A stretch of 64,000 bases of DNA from Euryodendron excelsum (GCA_033060915.1 CM065385.1:15715001-15779000), one strand, 5' to 3'. Counted from the stretch's first letter, positions 37,036-49,323 are shown. A program made the numbers and translations. The notes: generated by a model not told the origin, from the sequence alone.

Positions 37036-38072
37036 ATGGCAGACGCGGGTGATGACGGTTCTGAGAGGAGGCGCTGCTTTAGGAAGGTGAACTTGGCAGA
37101 TTCTATCGACAGCTCTAGCCGCTCTAGGGGTAGTTAGCACTCTACCAATTGAGCATCTTCTAGCCAGAGTGGGAGGGGGGAGTAGATCTCCAGTCGTCCC
37201 CTTCCTTTTAGTCAAACCAGCCTTTGAAGAGAAAATGGATGTTGAAGTTTCCCACCTTTTGACCTTTAGGATGGCCGATACTATTTTGAGTCAACTGTGG
37301 ATTTGGTATGATGAATATCTTCCAGGTGAGCAAGACATTTTTCACCAGTTCTCTAGTTGCATGGCTTCTCTCCTGTTGACGTAGCTTGTTTTCTGGCAAT
37401 GGTTCCCTTTTGGCCACCTGACCCATCTTTCTTGGGGAATGTGAGCTTGCCCCTACTCCCCATGAGTATGGCTTCCTCCTAGGTCTTCGGAATGGTTCAA
37501 CTGACATTATGGGACCTATTTTTCCTAATGGCTGTGTCGCGATTGTCTCTTCTCAGCTTGGGCTTCGTTGTGCAGCCTTTTCTTTTAATCTGCTGCCCCA
37601 GTTTCCTTATGTCCCAATGAAGTTCTTGTTTCTCTCGTTTTTGAGATTGCGACGGATAGGGGATTGGCATACTCCTCAAGATTGGTCCATTTCTCCATGG
37701 TAGCCCTAACACTGTGTCTCCTAAACTTGTTGATGTTTCCACTGGGGGGAAATGACTTGGTCCACTGTCGGTTATGTGCACTACTTGTCAAGATTTGTGA
37801 AGGGCATTCCCATGCTCCTATGGTTGTGGGAGAGACCTTCGTGAGCTTTACCAGACTCCAACTGGGGGTTAATGCTCATTTTCGGGGATATGCTTCATTA
37901 TTCCAGCTTTGAGCGATCAGACACTTATTCGTTACTCCCCTTTTCAATATACATGGTTTCTCGAGTCAAAAGTCATTTGATTAGGGAGGTCGAGGGTAGG
38001 TCATTGCCCCATTCTTTGTTTCTTGTCGGTCATAGAAATCTAAGCTTTCTGAAGTGTATAACGGTGTTATAG
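37036..38072 (+). pseudogene. Antisense gene of element B, PMD/DUF7745-like body
   Basis: Starts MADAGDDGSERRR like element A, then has several stops (about 37136, 37150). A second region begins MADTILSQLWIWYDEYLPG (37271), continues FHQF, VACFLAMVPFWPPDPS, and CELAPTPHEYGFLLGL (37440-37487), then PIFPNGC, FLSFLRLRRIGDWH, and VVGETFVSFTRLQLG. At least three frameshifts or stops split it. The CELAPTPHEY...GL motif aligns with FELGPTPLDW...GL of element A, but the rest differs. It resembles plant retroelement-associated domains such as DUF7745 or PMD, from memory only. It may be a divergent allele or a replaced body. Function unknown; not intact. Confidence 0.5.
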
Positions 38073-40500
38073 ATGTCTAAGTGGTGGCTTTAGCTCCTTT
38101 TTGCATTTTACCTTTTCCCTGTTTCTTATTTGAGAGAAAGGGAAAGACATAGAGTTAGTTTTGTACAAAAATAGTTTAAAAAATGCCCTGGGAAGGGGTG
38201 TCCTCTTTTTTTATGATTACACATGGGATTAAATTCATAATTTATTTTTTATGAATGCACAGGTTTATATAAGAACTGAATTGAATGTATAACCTACTTC
38301 CTTACAAATGAGCAAGTTCATACTGGAATACAGTTGGATGCATGAATAAACTAAATAGATGTACATGTTATACATGTCATGGATGCATCAGTACTACATG
38401 TATATAAGCTATTTACAAAGAATGCCCCAGGATTGCCCCAGGGCCCATACTCTCAAGATTCTGTTTCCTTTCCAGGATTCTGCCCCATTCAGTTTTGTCC
38501 CATTCATATCGGGGTGTGATAGCATTTACACCATTCTCTAGGGATCTTGACCTTTTGGTTTGCTATCCTATCCCTACTTTCTACAGGGTTGTTGTTTCGG
38601 GTTTTTTTTATCTCACTTGGTTTTCTCTCTTAGATCTCCAAAATGCCACCATGGCTTGAGCGACAACTCGCATGCCCTTTGCAGAGCGATAAACAGCTAA
38701 GCCCTCAATCCGAGAAGATTTCTTTTAGGACCGTAATGTAGGCTGGATTTGGAGGTTGTAAGAAACGAAGGGATATTTAGGCTCAAATATCTTCTTTTAG
38801 TGGGTTATTTAAACCAAAACCATCTGAGCACACCTTGGAGCATGAGATTGCCCCTTGCATTCCCTTCCAATTCTCCTTTCTCAGCCTAGTTGTCTTGGTA
38901 TTGTTCAGGCTTATTTGGACTAAGCAATTTTCTTTGATCAGAGAGCACTTTAATTTGGATTGTAACGTAGGCTAGGTTAAGGGGTTTATGAATGAAAAAG
39001 ATGTGCAGGCTCAAATCTGATGTTGTTTATAATAGGGTTTAGATCCATACCATCCTTAGTCGATCTTCCAACAGGGTTTCGTCCCCTAATATCCTCCTCT
39101 AGTTTCAGCAACACGTCTGGCTCATTTAGATCAAGCAATCCTTTTCAATCGGAGAGGACTTTAACAGGGTCGTAATGTAGGCCACGGTTTAGGGTTTTTA
39201 TAAGAAAGGGTAAAGGCTCAAACCTATTGCTTCTACTTGGTGGCTTTGTTACCTAGGATCACCTTTGAATTTCTCTTTCACAAGAAGAGTTTACCTTTCT
39301 TGTAACTTTTGACCTTCTTAGTCTGACATTTGCCCCTTTTCTTTCTTCAACTTTTTTTTTTTTTAACTTCCATCTTTCCCATATGCTTTTCAAGATAACA
39401 CAAACATGGTTCTTTTTCGGTCTTGTCTTTGATATGCTCCCTTTTTTTTCAAACATTTCTACTACTTCTTTTCCTCAAATCCTTTTCTTAGCATTTCGAT
39501 TTAACCCATTGTGGACGATGATCCCTAGGTTGGAGTGTTTTCTGAAAAGGAAAGGTACCCGGTTCAATAGGTTTGACTAGGGTTGCTTTTAACTGTATGG
39601 GAAGTGAAATGATGGCCTCTCTTCATTTTGAACAAGATTGCTTGATCCATAGAGCCTTCACGTTACTTCAGCTTGATGGTTGATGACATTCTCTGCCAGA
39701 TCTTCTGCTGCCTGTCTGCCCCAGTGGGGGGGGATGGTTTCGGATCGAGGTTGACAAAAAAAAATCTTCTGCTTTCTGTGAGGCACTAGTGGGTTAAGCA
39801 AAATGGGATATTTTCGTGTATGGTAGTGGAATTGAGGGCCTCTAATAATTTCAAATTGAATTTCTTAGTCCATAAAGCCTTAGTACAAAATTTAGACAAT
39901 ATTCATGGGGATGATGTGTTTCTGTCAGTGAACCTTTACATGTTCTATCAAATCAACTATTTTGTGCTTGCCCCAATGTGGGTATGGTCCTTGGTTTAGG
40001 GATATTTGAAAAGAAATTATGTACGGCTCTAGTGGGCTGAGCAAAGAGTAGTGTTTATTGGGGATAAATAGAACAATGGCTTCCCATCATTTTCGAGACT
40101 CGACTGCCCATTGCCTAGCCAGGATATCATGCAAGTGTCGCCTTTTCAATAGAATTCGTGCCTCCTTGTTGTGATTGTCCTCCTCCTATCTCCCATTCTT
40201 TCTTTGTATCTCAGAGGTTTTAACCCCTTTTAAATGGGTGGCCTATGCTATCCCATCCTTCAAGTCGAGTCATTTACCAAATGGGGAAGAAACTCTAACT
40301 GTGCCAATCGTCCACAAGAGTATGAAACAAAGGGAATAAACTGGGAACTACCTATTTTCATTTAAAAACATGATTACATGGCATGCAATATTCATTTAAA
40401 TAAGATATGCAAGAAATAGAAAGATACAAAGGAAACAGATGAATTTTATGAAAACCTCCCTTTTCTAGTGGACCTCTTGGTGAGAACCCTTAACCCTTAA
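38073..40500 (-). other. Non-coding 3' region of element B
   Basis: Homologous to 9400-11041 of element A from about 38430 on. It has three or more repeats around TAATGTAGGCT and GGCTCAAA (38680-38800, 38920-39030, 39120-39220) and two of the ATGGGAAGTGAAATGATGGC kind (39597, about 39815). No supported gene. Confidence 0.55.
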
Positions 40501-40560
40501 TAGGATTTTGGGACTATGCCAACCTCCTTGGTGCTTCATTCACCAAGTGTATCAACGGAG
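40500..40560 (-). pseudogene. gag: Gag C-terminal stub in element B
   Basis: The sense strand translates as STKEVGIVPKSY before TAA, matching the element A gag end (VGIVPRPY). Upstream in sense (40561-40850) I recognise no gag, so the bulk has been lost or replaced. Confidence 0.55.
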
Positions 40561-40850
40561 GGCGAGTTCTGGACATTTAGCATGCATTTGGATGTTAGAA
40601 GATTATGTTGTTGCAATGCACGGGTCTAACAAGCCTTCGCATATAGTGAAGTCCTCTTCTGCTTGAAGTCCTCCTCTGCTTGGATGGTGATTGTTGCGAC
40701 ATGTTGTGGAGGTAATGTCTTGTAGGTGCATGGTCAGTTCTTCTTGCTCTTTGATGTAGGTTTGGCCTTTTCTAACAACTAGGTTTATCCTTCTGCAAGT
40801 TTGAATCTGGTGAGGTGCTAGAGGGATTCCATGATTTCAGTCGTGCTCTC
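40561..40850 (-). other. Unassigned stretch between gag stub and leader duplicate
   Basis: Not alignable by eye to gag of A or C and with stops in all likely frames. Contains two close copies of GAAGTCCTC(T/C)TCTGCTTG (40650-40685). I see no other structure. Confidence 0.35.
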
Positions 40851-41400
40851 TGACCTACAAAAAGAAAAAGAAAAACATAATGCAGTCAGTATGTGAAGTT
40901 GGAGGTTCTATGCGATGCATGTCCTATGGAGGTCCCTTCTTTGAGGGAATCTAGGCATGATGACAAGTCCATTTGGGAGGTGGGGTTTTGCTCCTATTAT
41001 GCAATACAATACCTCTTCGGCGTGGGCCGGTTGATGTTTCTTTATTTGGGCAATCCCACCTCTATAGACTGAGAGAGATTTGGGCCTCTCTCGAGATATG
41101 GTTCTATGCATGCCATGAATCCTTGGGGTTTAGGAACCTATAGGAATTTTGGTAGGTTCGATTAACATAAGATCGGATTGCTCCTTTCTCTCTACGGTTG
41201 ATTAAATGCATGAAAATGAAATGATTTGAGTTTCTTAGAACTCTTATCTTGGAATGGATATGGGTGTATGAGCATAATAAAAGTGAACATATGAGTAGTA
41301 TGATAACAATAAATGAATGGTTTAGAAAAACCCCCCATCTTGTTTTGCTTCTGTCTGCAGTTCTCGTGGTACTTGGAGATAAGGAGGGAGAGGATAAAAG
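40851..41400 (-). repeat. Diverged second copy of the leader in element B
   Basis: Shares ordered blocks with 41400-42090: GATGCATGTCCTA, GGGAATCTAGGCATGATG, the TGGGCCTCTC / TATGG block, GCATGAAAATG and GATTTGAGTT(T/A)CTT. Divergence is high. It sits where the gag N-terminus would be expected, so it may come from template switching or an older recombination. Confidence 0.5.
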
Positions 41401-42821
41401 ACAAAAACAAAAGAGAAGTTAGTGCCTTGATTTTAAATTTTTTATGCAATGCATGTCCTAGGGGTGCCCCTGCTTGAAAGGGAGACTAAGCATGATGTAT
41501 TGGCTCACTTTTGGATATAGAGGGTTTGCCCCTGTATGCAGATACCTTACCGTCAAGTAGGAACCTTCAGTTATCCATGCATTCATTCATAAAAGTAAAA
41601 GCAATACATTGAATTTTGGGTTTAAGATACAAAAGGACTGAAATACATTTTAATAGGGGGGAGGGGGAACATTTTCCTTTGGACTTCCACCTATCTACTT
41701 TTACAAAAGGAAAACCCTAAACTACTCTTGAGTCTTCGGATTTGCCTTCCTTGGATTTGATGTCGAGGAGGTCGCTGAGAGACCTTACTGATTGGTTGTC
41801 CCTTGTCTTTATGGTAATCCTATCTCCGTGAGCATAAAGGGGTTGGGGCCCCTCTTATGGAATGAATTGAGGTGCATGCAGTGAATCCTTAGGGTTACGC
41901 AGGAACCCTTAGGGTTTGGGTAGGTTTAATACAAGGGAGAGTGAACTAGGTGTCACTCTCGATGGGTTGATCATATGCATGAGAATGTAGTGACTTGAGT
42001 TACTTGGAACTCTCGTCTTGACATGGAATACTGAATGCATGAACATGGGTATGCAAAGAGTATAAGGAGAGAGAATATAGTAGCAAGATAAATGTGCATG
42101 CATGAGCAATTAGACAGGCATTATAACAGTATAAATATAGTCAGTATAACAGCAAGAATAGACAGGTATAAACGAAAGTCAAAGCAGTCGCCCTTTCCTC
42201 TGTGGTTTTGAAAATGGTGCTCGTGTCTTAAATCCGGCAGAGGTTCGACTATGCATGGTGTCTATATGAGTATAAGGTTGAGGGTTGACTAATGCGTCCT
42301 AAAAAGGTTCGGTCCCCGGATCTTGAAACCTAGGCCCACTCCCCGAGGTGGTGCCATGATCGGTTGGTGATCCGAGTGGGGGAACCATCAAGAGGCTGTA
42401 GGCAAAGAAATTGACATAGCATCTTGCCCACAACCAATATACCATACTCCCTTTCTAACTAGAAAGGACATATCAGGGTAATAATGCAAGTATGTAGAAT
42501 GCAAGTGCACATACTGTGTGTGTGTGATTTTTAAAAATAGAGGAAAGAGCCCAACAACTCCCATTCATCCTGTTTATCACATTCATGTATAGCAGTTAAT
42601 AAAACTTAAGCAAAAAGTGCACCTACAAAACAAAGATGCAAGTGTTAGTATGTGGATGACAAACATAATACAAGATAATATGAATAAATGCATGTTTTTT
42701 GAAAACAATTTTGAAAATTTAGTTTTGAAAATTTAAACTGAATAGGATTGAACCAAGTTAATTGAAGACTCTACATCGGTGAAGGGTAAAGAGACATGAC
42801 TACGACCTAACCCTCTAAGTA
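41401..42821 (-). other. Leader of element B
   Basis: Closely matches 13190-14583 of element A. No coding capacity. Confidence 0.7.
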
Positions 42822-42839
42822 TCCCCAGTGGAGTCGCCA
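42822..42839 (-). other. Primer-binding site of element B (tRNA-Arg, perfect)
   Basis: The sense strand reads TGGCGACTCCACTGGGGA, an exact complement of the plant tRNA-Arg(ACG) 3' end with CCA as I recall it; two-base spacer from the LTR. Confidence 0.85.
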
Positions 42840-42841
42840 GC

Positions 42842-45800
42842 TGTCGCGCTCAGATTTTTCGCACTCGAGGAATACACACACAAGCAGAAAAAATGTTGTA
42901 CTCTCTCGTTAGAACTCACCTTCCTAGAAGAATGAGTACGATTAGGTTTGAATTGAAAATAGATTTGAATAAAGGGCTTTTGAAAAAAGTTTGGAGTCGC
43001 CACCTAACTTGATTAAGGTGAGTTAGGTCACCTAAAAACTAAGAATAATCCGAAGACTATAGTTAGGGTTTTTGGAAAACGATTTTGAAAATATCACCTC
43101 AAGAGAGGGTTTTTAAGAAAAACAGGTTGTTTGGCAACCTTTGGAGGTTTGTTATGTGTAGGGAAGACGCACTAAGCCATCACCCTACCCCACCCTTTCG
43201 GTACCTACATGTCTATTTACCCTAGATTCACCTATGAGAGTCTTCAGCTAACTATTGTCCAATCCTATTCACTTTGAAAAAGATGTTTAAAAAGATATGA
43301 TGCATGATATACAAGTGCAAGAAAATAGACTTAATTTGGAAATAGATTTGAAAAGAATTTGATTTGATTTGAAAAGAAAGAGATAGAAGTTTGAATTTGG
43401 AAAAAAGGTTTTGAAAATTAAAATTGAAGATTGAAAATAGAAATAGATCATGGAATTGGAAACTTGAAGAAAATTGTAGAATTTGGAGATTGGAAAGAAG
43501 TTGTAGAAATAGAAACTTAAAAAATGTTGTGAAATTTGAGATTTGAAAAATGTGAAGACCGCACCCATGAGGGTTGCCTACGTATCTTTTTGGAGGAATC
43601 AAGTCAGTCGTAGTTCGAACAAGAGTCCGATTGAGAATAGAAGAGTTTATTGGAAGAAAGAGATTGAATTGGAAATTGGATTGGAAGATTGAGAGATTAA
43701 ACTTTAATTGGAAGATTTGAAAAAGATTTGATTTTGAAAGACTTGGTTTTAGGAAACCTAGACTTAGAAACTTAGAAAAGAAGGATTGGACTTCACTTGG
43801 AAAGATTTTAGAAAAAAATTGCCTTGAATATTAGACTTGGAAGATTGGGAAGGGTTGGAATTTAGGAAAGATTCAAATTAGGAAAGTGTCATTTTAGGAA
43901 AGTTTTGGAATTAGGAAAGTTTCGAATTAGGAAAGGTCCGATTTAGAAAAGTTTCAATATTAGGAAAGTTTTCAATTAGGAAAGTTTTCAAATTAACAAA
44001 GTCTCAAAATTAGGAAAGTTTTGAATTAAGAAAGTTTTAACTTAGGAAAGTTTAGAAAATAAGAAAGTTTTGAGTTTAGAAAGTTTTAAAATTTGGAAAG
44101 ATTTGAAATTTAGAAAGTTTAAGATTCAAAAAGTTTTAGAGTTTGAATTTTAGAAAATTTTAAGATTAGGAAAGGTTGAGTTTAGGAAAGATTGGAAAAC
44201 TTAGATTTGAAAAGTTAAGATTTGGAAAGAGATAGAATTAGGAAAGGGTTGAATTAGGAAAGATTTGGAAGCTTAATGTTTAAGGAAAAATTTGAAAGCT
44301 TTAGCAAACTTATGATTCAGGAACGTAGGAAATTAGGAAAGAGGGGAATTAGGAAAGATTTGGATTAGGAAGGGATTGGATTTTGTTTCTAAGAAGAAGT
44401 GTTTGATTTTATTTCTAAAAACAGAGAATATGATCTAGTTTTCCTAAATGGGAGATTGGATTTGGTTTCCTAAAGGGAAGGTAAGATTTGACAAGGATTT
44501 GGAAAGGGAAGTTTCTAGAAACCCTAGATTTGGAAAATTATAGTTTTGAAGTAGAAAAGAGGTTTTGGAAATATGTATAGTTTTGACGTGAAAACAAGAG
44601 GTTTTGAAAACTTAGGTTTTAAGGCAAGTTTGAAAACCATGTTTTTGGAAAGAAAACTAGGGTTTCCTAATTGTGGGTTCTAGGGCTTGACTTGGGCACT
44701 AAAAAAAAGGATTTTTGGAAAGTGCATTTTTGGAAACACGTTTTTGGAAGGAAATCCTAGAAAGGAGTTTCTAGAGGGAAGATTTTGGAAAGAGAGTTTT
44801 TTAGAAGGATTTTTGGAAGGAGATTGTTGGAGTGAGTTTTTGGAAAGATTTTTATGGAGCATTTTTAGAAAGTGAATTTTAAGGAGAGGATTTTTGAAAG
44901 AAGTTGAAAAAGGGAGTTTTGAAAAATAGATTTTTAGAAGGAGTTTTTGAAAACAACTTTGGAAAGGAGAGTTTTTGGAAAGTATGTTGGAAAAGAGATT
45001 TTTAGGAAGAGAAACTTTTAAAAAGAGAGTTTTTAGAAGGTATAAAAATGTCTCACTTTCCGAAAGCGATTCTAACCATAAGAAGGTTAGAACCACTTTA
45101 GGTAAGTGGTTTTGAAAATAACAAAGGTTTGAAAATATAGACCATGAAAGTCACTTTTAATGTAACACTTTCCTTAAGCAATCCTAGCCATGGAAAGACT
45201 AGAATCACCCTAAGATTGTGATTTTGAAAACAAGTTTTGAAAAAGAGATTTTGATGCAATTTTGAAAACAAGCTGAATGCTAGTTTTGAAAACGAGTTTG
45301 AAAACGATTTTTGGAAGATGCAAAATCATGATATGCACAATATAAATTTGGGGTCGTGAACATACAAGGTTAAGGCTTCACCACATAATGAAGGGGGCCG
45401 ACCCGACGTGGTCTCCGGTTAGCCTAAAGGAAAGCCCCCGACATGGTGACCCTCCAATAGTCTAATCCAACACATGGACCGGGAGTCCCCTTGTTTCAAA
45501 CATGCAAAGAAAGGGGGGGGGGGGGGGAAGGGATGGGGGATTAAAACAGAGCAAACCCAAGTGGGTTAGGAGAGAGAAGAGAGAGGAGGGAGTGCAGAAA
45601 TTTAAATAGAAAACCTACCTTGTATCTTGTTTATTTTGCGCGCCTTGCTTTCTTCAGTCTTCCTTTCACTTTAATCTTGATCTTCGTCCTCAATCTTCAG
45701 GAGTTGTCTTCAATCTTCAAACTTTAGATTGCAGCTCTTTAAGTTTTCGAAGGAGGGTTGGGGGCTAGTGTATAGGTGTATGGAGGGGTGTATGAGTGTA

Positions 45801-47581
45801 TAGGAGGCTAGGGTTTAGTGTATGGTGGCTAGGGTTTGGAAAACTTAAGAAAACTAGGGTTTAGGAAGTGCACGAGCTCTGTATATCGAAATATATGATT
45901 TTTAGAATGAGTTTACAGACCCCTTTCACGCTGGAAGAGGCTCTGTATATATAGAGGTTGAACAAACCTAGTGCCTGTTGCAGTGGCGCTAGGGTAAAAT
46001 TACTCTTGGAGCCACTAAGAGTGGCGCTAGGCCAATTCTTGGCTTAGTGGTGCCAGCCAGTTAGGAATGTTTGTAAGTCGGCAAGCAATGTATCTTTGAC
46101 TAGATTTGGGCGCCTGTACTAGTGACTACCATGTAATTTTTAGCCTGGCTTCACTAGGAGTGACTCCGGAAAGTCCGGGAATGATTTGAAGAGGCCGGGA
46201 ATGATCCGGAAGGTTGGAAAAGGGTAGGAACACTTAGAACAGTGTCCTGGAGGTACTTGACTTGAAAAATGAGAATAAGATGTGTCGGAAGGGTTGACCA
46301 GGCCTTTAGGGGCAAAACGGTCAATCGGATCGAGAAGCTACCGGGACAGACTCGGACTGTCCCAGAAGAAGACTTGGGATTTGGAAACATTATTTAGAAT
46401 GTTCCCAAAGGTTTCCGGTTTGATTTCCAGAACCGGTGTGGTCAAAAAAGGTGACCGGCCCATCAAGGGCAAAACGGTCATTTTGTACCGGGTTTGCCGG
46501 AACTGACTCGGAATGATCTGGAAAGGTAAAGGGAGGTTGAGAACACTACAAAAAGCAGTCTCAGAAGGTTAACAGTTTGATACCCAAAGCCGGTGTGGTC
46601 AGAAAAAGAGACCGGCCCATTAGGGGCAGAACGGTCATTTCGCACCGGGTTTGCCGGAGCTGACTCGGAATGATCCAGAAAGGTAGAGGAAGGTTGAGAA
46701 TACTATAAGAAGTAATCTCAAAAGGTTACCGGTTTGATACCCAGAGCTGGTGTGGTTCTCGGGGCGTTTGGATGCCTAGGGGTAAAATAGTCATTTTGAT
46801 TGAAAGTCACGGAAAAGGCCCAATGGGCAGTTTGGTCATTTTTCACCGTAGTGGGCTAGCAGGCACCAGTGTTGACCTGGGTTTTGAGTGTTTCCGCCAC
46901 TCTGACAGCAGTGGTCGTGACACAGGGGTTTGTTGGTAATTCCCTATGTCGACCTGTTTACGAGTATTTCCGCTACTTGAACAGTTGTGATGTTTGCGAC
47001 TATTTCCGCTACTCAGACCGTCTCAAGGAATAAACTGTCTCGAGAGAGGGATTGGAAAGGGGTCTTATTGTCTCCAAAAAGACGTGCTTGATTTGGGACC
47101 ATCTCAAGGAATAAACTGTCTCGAGAGAGGGATTGGAAAGGGGACTTACCGTCTTCGGAAAGACGCGCCTGATTTGGAACCGTCTCGAGGAATAACTGTC
47201 TCGAGAAAGGGATTGGAAAGGGGACTTATAGTCTTCGGAAAGACGCGCCTGATTTGGAATCGTCTCGAGGGATAAACTGTCTCGAGGGAGATATTTGAAA
47301 GGGGATTTACCGTCTTTGGAAAGACGTGCCTGATTTGGAACTGTCTTGAGGAATAAACTGTCGAGAGAGAGGGATTGGAGTTACAATTGGAAAGAACAAT
47401 TCCCCTAAGGGCATTTTGGTCATTTTGCCTCTATTTGGGCCTGGCGGGCCCGTAAAGTGATGGGCAAATGAGATTTGGACTTAGAAAGTTGGTTTCGGTT
47501 GGAATTATATGCCCACAATGACTTGAACACAAGTCTGGACAGAGTGTAGACCGCCGAGCGGTCAAAAATGGGGTGCTTACA
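42842..47581 (-). repeat. 5' LTR of element B
   Basis: 4740 bp. U5 42842-43620, short-repeat tracts 43860-45040, a 15-base G run (45513-45527), TATATATA box 45948-45955, ~157-bp units 46140-46800, one 29-bp-like unit (46960-47012), and the longest 81-bp array (47016-47378). Confidence 0.9.
47016..47378 (-). repeat. 81-bp array, four copies plus a partial
   Basis: Unit starts at about 47016, 47098, 47179, 47259 and 47340. Each has CTCGAG-type palindromes and a small hairpin: GTCTTCGGAAAGAC in two units, GTCTTTGGAAAGAC in one, a mispaired GTCTCCAAAAAGAC in the first. Other LTRs have GTCTCCGAAGAGAC, so most stems stay paired despite base changes. Confidence 0.8.
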
Positions 47582-47586
47582 CCTAT
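47582..47586. repeat. Target site duplication CCTAT (right)
   Basis: CCTAT after TTACA; the element C leader resumes here. Confidence 0.9.
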
Positions 47587-47787
47587 TAAAGTGTATTTCC
47601 ATTTTGTTGTATTTAAACTCCAAGGTTCAATGTACGTCTTTATTTTTGAATGAATGGAATGAATGAATGTATGTTCTCGCTCAAACCATAAGGTATCTGC
47701 ATACAGGGGCAAACCCGCTATCTCCAAAAACTGAACCAAATACATCATGTTTAGTCTCCCTCTCAAAATAGGACATCCCTAGGACAT
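47587..47787 (+). other. Leader of element C, second part
   Basis: 200 bp that continue 33352 and match, inverted, 13425-13215 of element A. It ends AGGACAT, where the next LTR inserted. Confidence 0.8.
47783..47787. repeat. Target site duplication GACAT (left)
   Basis: GACAT before TGTAAGC; matched at 52711-52715. Confidence 0.95.
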
Positions 47788-48144
47788 TGTAAGCACCCCA
47801 TTTTTGACCGCTCGGCAGTCTACACTCCGTCCAAACTTGTTTTCAAGTCATTGTGGGCATATTCCAATCGAAACCATTTCTCTAGGTCCAAATTCCATCT
47901 TTCCATCGCTTCGCGGGCCTGCCAAGCCCAAATAGAGGCAAAATGACCAAAATGCCCTTAGGGGCATTGTTTCTTTCCAATTCCCTTTCCAATCCCTCTC
48001 TCGAGACAGTTTATTCCTCAAGACGGTCCGAGTAGTGAAAGTACTCACAAAACCGTTAGAGTAGCGAAAGTACTCACAAAACCGTTAGAGTAGCGGAAAT
48101 ACTCACAAAACTGTTAGAGTGGCGGAAACATTCAAAACCCAGGC

Positions 48145-48290
48145 ACGTCTCTTCGGAGACGGTAAGACCCCTTTCCAATCCATCTCTTGAGACAGTTTAT
48201 TCCTCGAGACGGTTCCAATCCAGGCACGTCTTTTCAGAGACGGTAAGACCCCTTCCAGTCCCACTCTCGAGACAGTTTATTCCTCGAGAC
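48145..48290 (+). repeat. 81-bp units with TTCG-loop hairpin
   Basis: About two units; the first has GTCTCTTCGGAGAC (five-base stem, TTCG loop closed by C-G), the second a mutated GTCTTTTCAGAGAC. Confidence 0.8.
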
Positions 48291-48292
48291 GG

Positions 48293-48545
48293 TCCGAGTA
48301 GCAAAACTACTCACAAAACCGTTAGAGTAGCGGAAATACCCACAGAACCGTTAGAGTAGCGGAAATACTCACAAAACCGTTAGAGTAGCGGAAATACCCA
48401 CAGAACCGTTAGAGTAGTGGAAATACTCACAAAACCGTTAGAGTAGCGGAAATACTCAACCCCGTCCGAGTAGCGAAAATACTCACAAGTCATCAACCTC
48501 GTCCGAGTAGCGGAAATACTCACACCGTTAGAGTGGCGAAAACAC
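48293..48545 (+). repeat. 29-bp hairpin array
   Basis: Nine units in a row starting GAGTAGC, most 29 bp with spacer CACAAAACCGTTA; two have longer spacers containing ATCAACC. Alternate units carry TACTCACAAAA and TACCCACAGAA, suggesting amplification of a two-unit block. Confidence 0.85.
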
Positions 48546-49323
48546 TCAAAACCCAGGTCAACACCAGTGTCTGTTAGCTCACTTCGGTGAAAAATGACCA
48601 AACTACCCTTATGACCTTTTCCGAGACTTTCCGGTCAAGATGACCATTTGACCCCTAAGCATCCGAATGTCCCGGGAACCACACCGGCTCTGGGTATCAA
48701 ATCGGTAACCTCCTGAGAATACTTTTTATAGTGTTCTCAACCTCCCCTTACCTTTCCGGATCATTCCGAGTCAGTTCCGGCAAACCCGGTACAAAATGAC
48801 CATTTTGCCCCTAGTGGGTCGGTCTCCTTTTCCGACCACGCTGGCTCTGGGAATCAAATTGGCAACCTCTGGGAACATTCTAAATAATGTTTCCAGATCC
48901 TAAGTCTTTTTCCGAGATAGTTCGAGTCTGTCCAGGCAGTTCTCCGGTTCGATTGACCGTTTTGCCCCTAACGGCCCGGTCAACCTTTCTGACACATTTT
49001 GTCCTCACTTTTTAAGTCAAAAACCTCTAGGACACTATTCTAAGTGTTCCTGTTCCTTTCCAGCCTTCCGGGTCATCCCCGGCTCCTTCAAATCACTCCC
49101 GAACTTTCCGGAGTCACTCCTAGTGAAGCCAGGCTAAAATTTACATGGTAGTCACTAGTACAGGCGCCCAAATTTAGTCAAAGATACGTTGCTTGCCGAC
49201 CTTAAACCTTTCCTAATTGGCTGGTACCACTAGTAGTGGCGCCAAGCCAAAAAATGGCCTGGCGCCACTAGTGTAAAGTTTGCCTTGGCGCCACTGCAAC
49301 AGGCGCCAGGTTTGTCCTCCTTC

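Larger units (their letters stand above)
33353..47581 (-). mobile_element. Element B: internally deleted family member
   Basis: 14.2 kb, minus orientation, with a perfect CCTAT target duplication, inserted in the leader of element C. 5' LTR 47581-42842, PBS 42839-42822, leader with a diverged duplicate, a stub of gag, non-coding 3' region, antisense gene (37036-about 38072), and a 3' LTR cut to its R/U5 part (33353-about 36076). The PPT, U3 and the upstream part of the antisense leader are missing at the 36076 junction, so this deletion happened after insertion or during replication. Confidence 0.85.

Noticed and set aside
37003..37791. Minus-strand ORFs opposite the antisense gene of element B
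   Set aside because: Shadows of the plus-strand PMD/DUF7745-like coding sequence.
48293..48545. CRISPR-like array
   Set aside because: Units are contiguous minisatellite copies with no unique spacers, in an LTR of a plant element.
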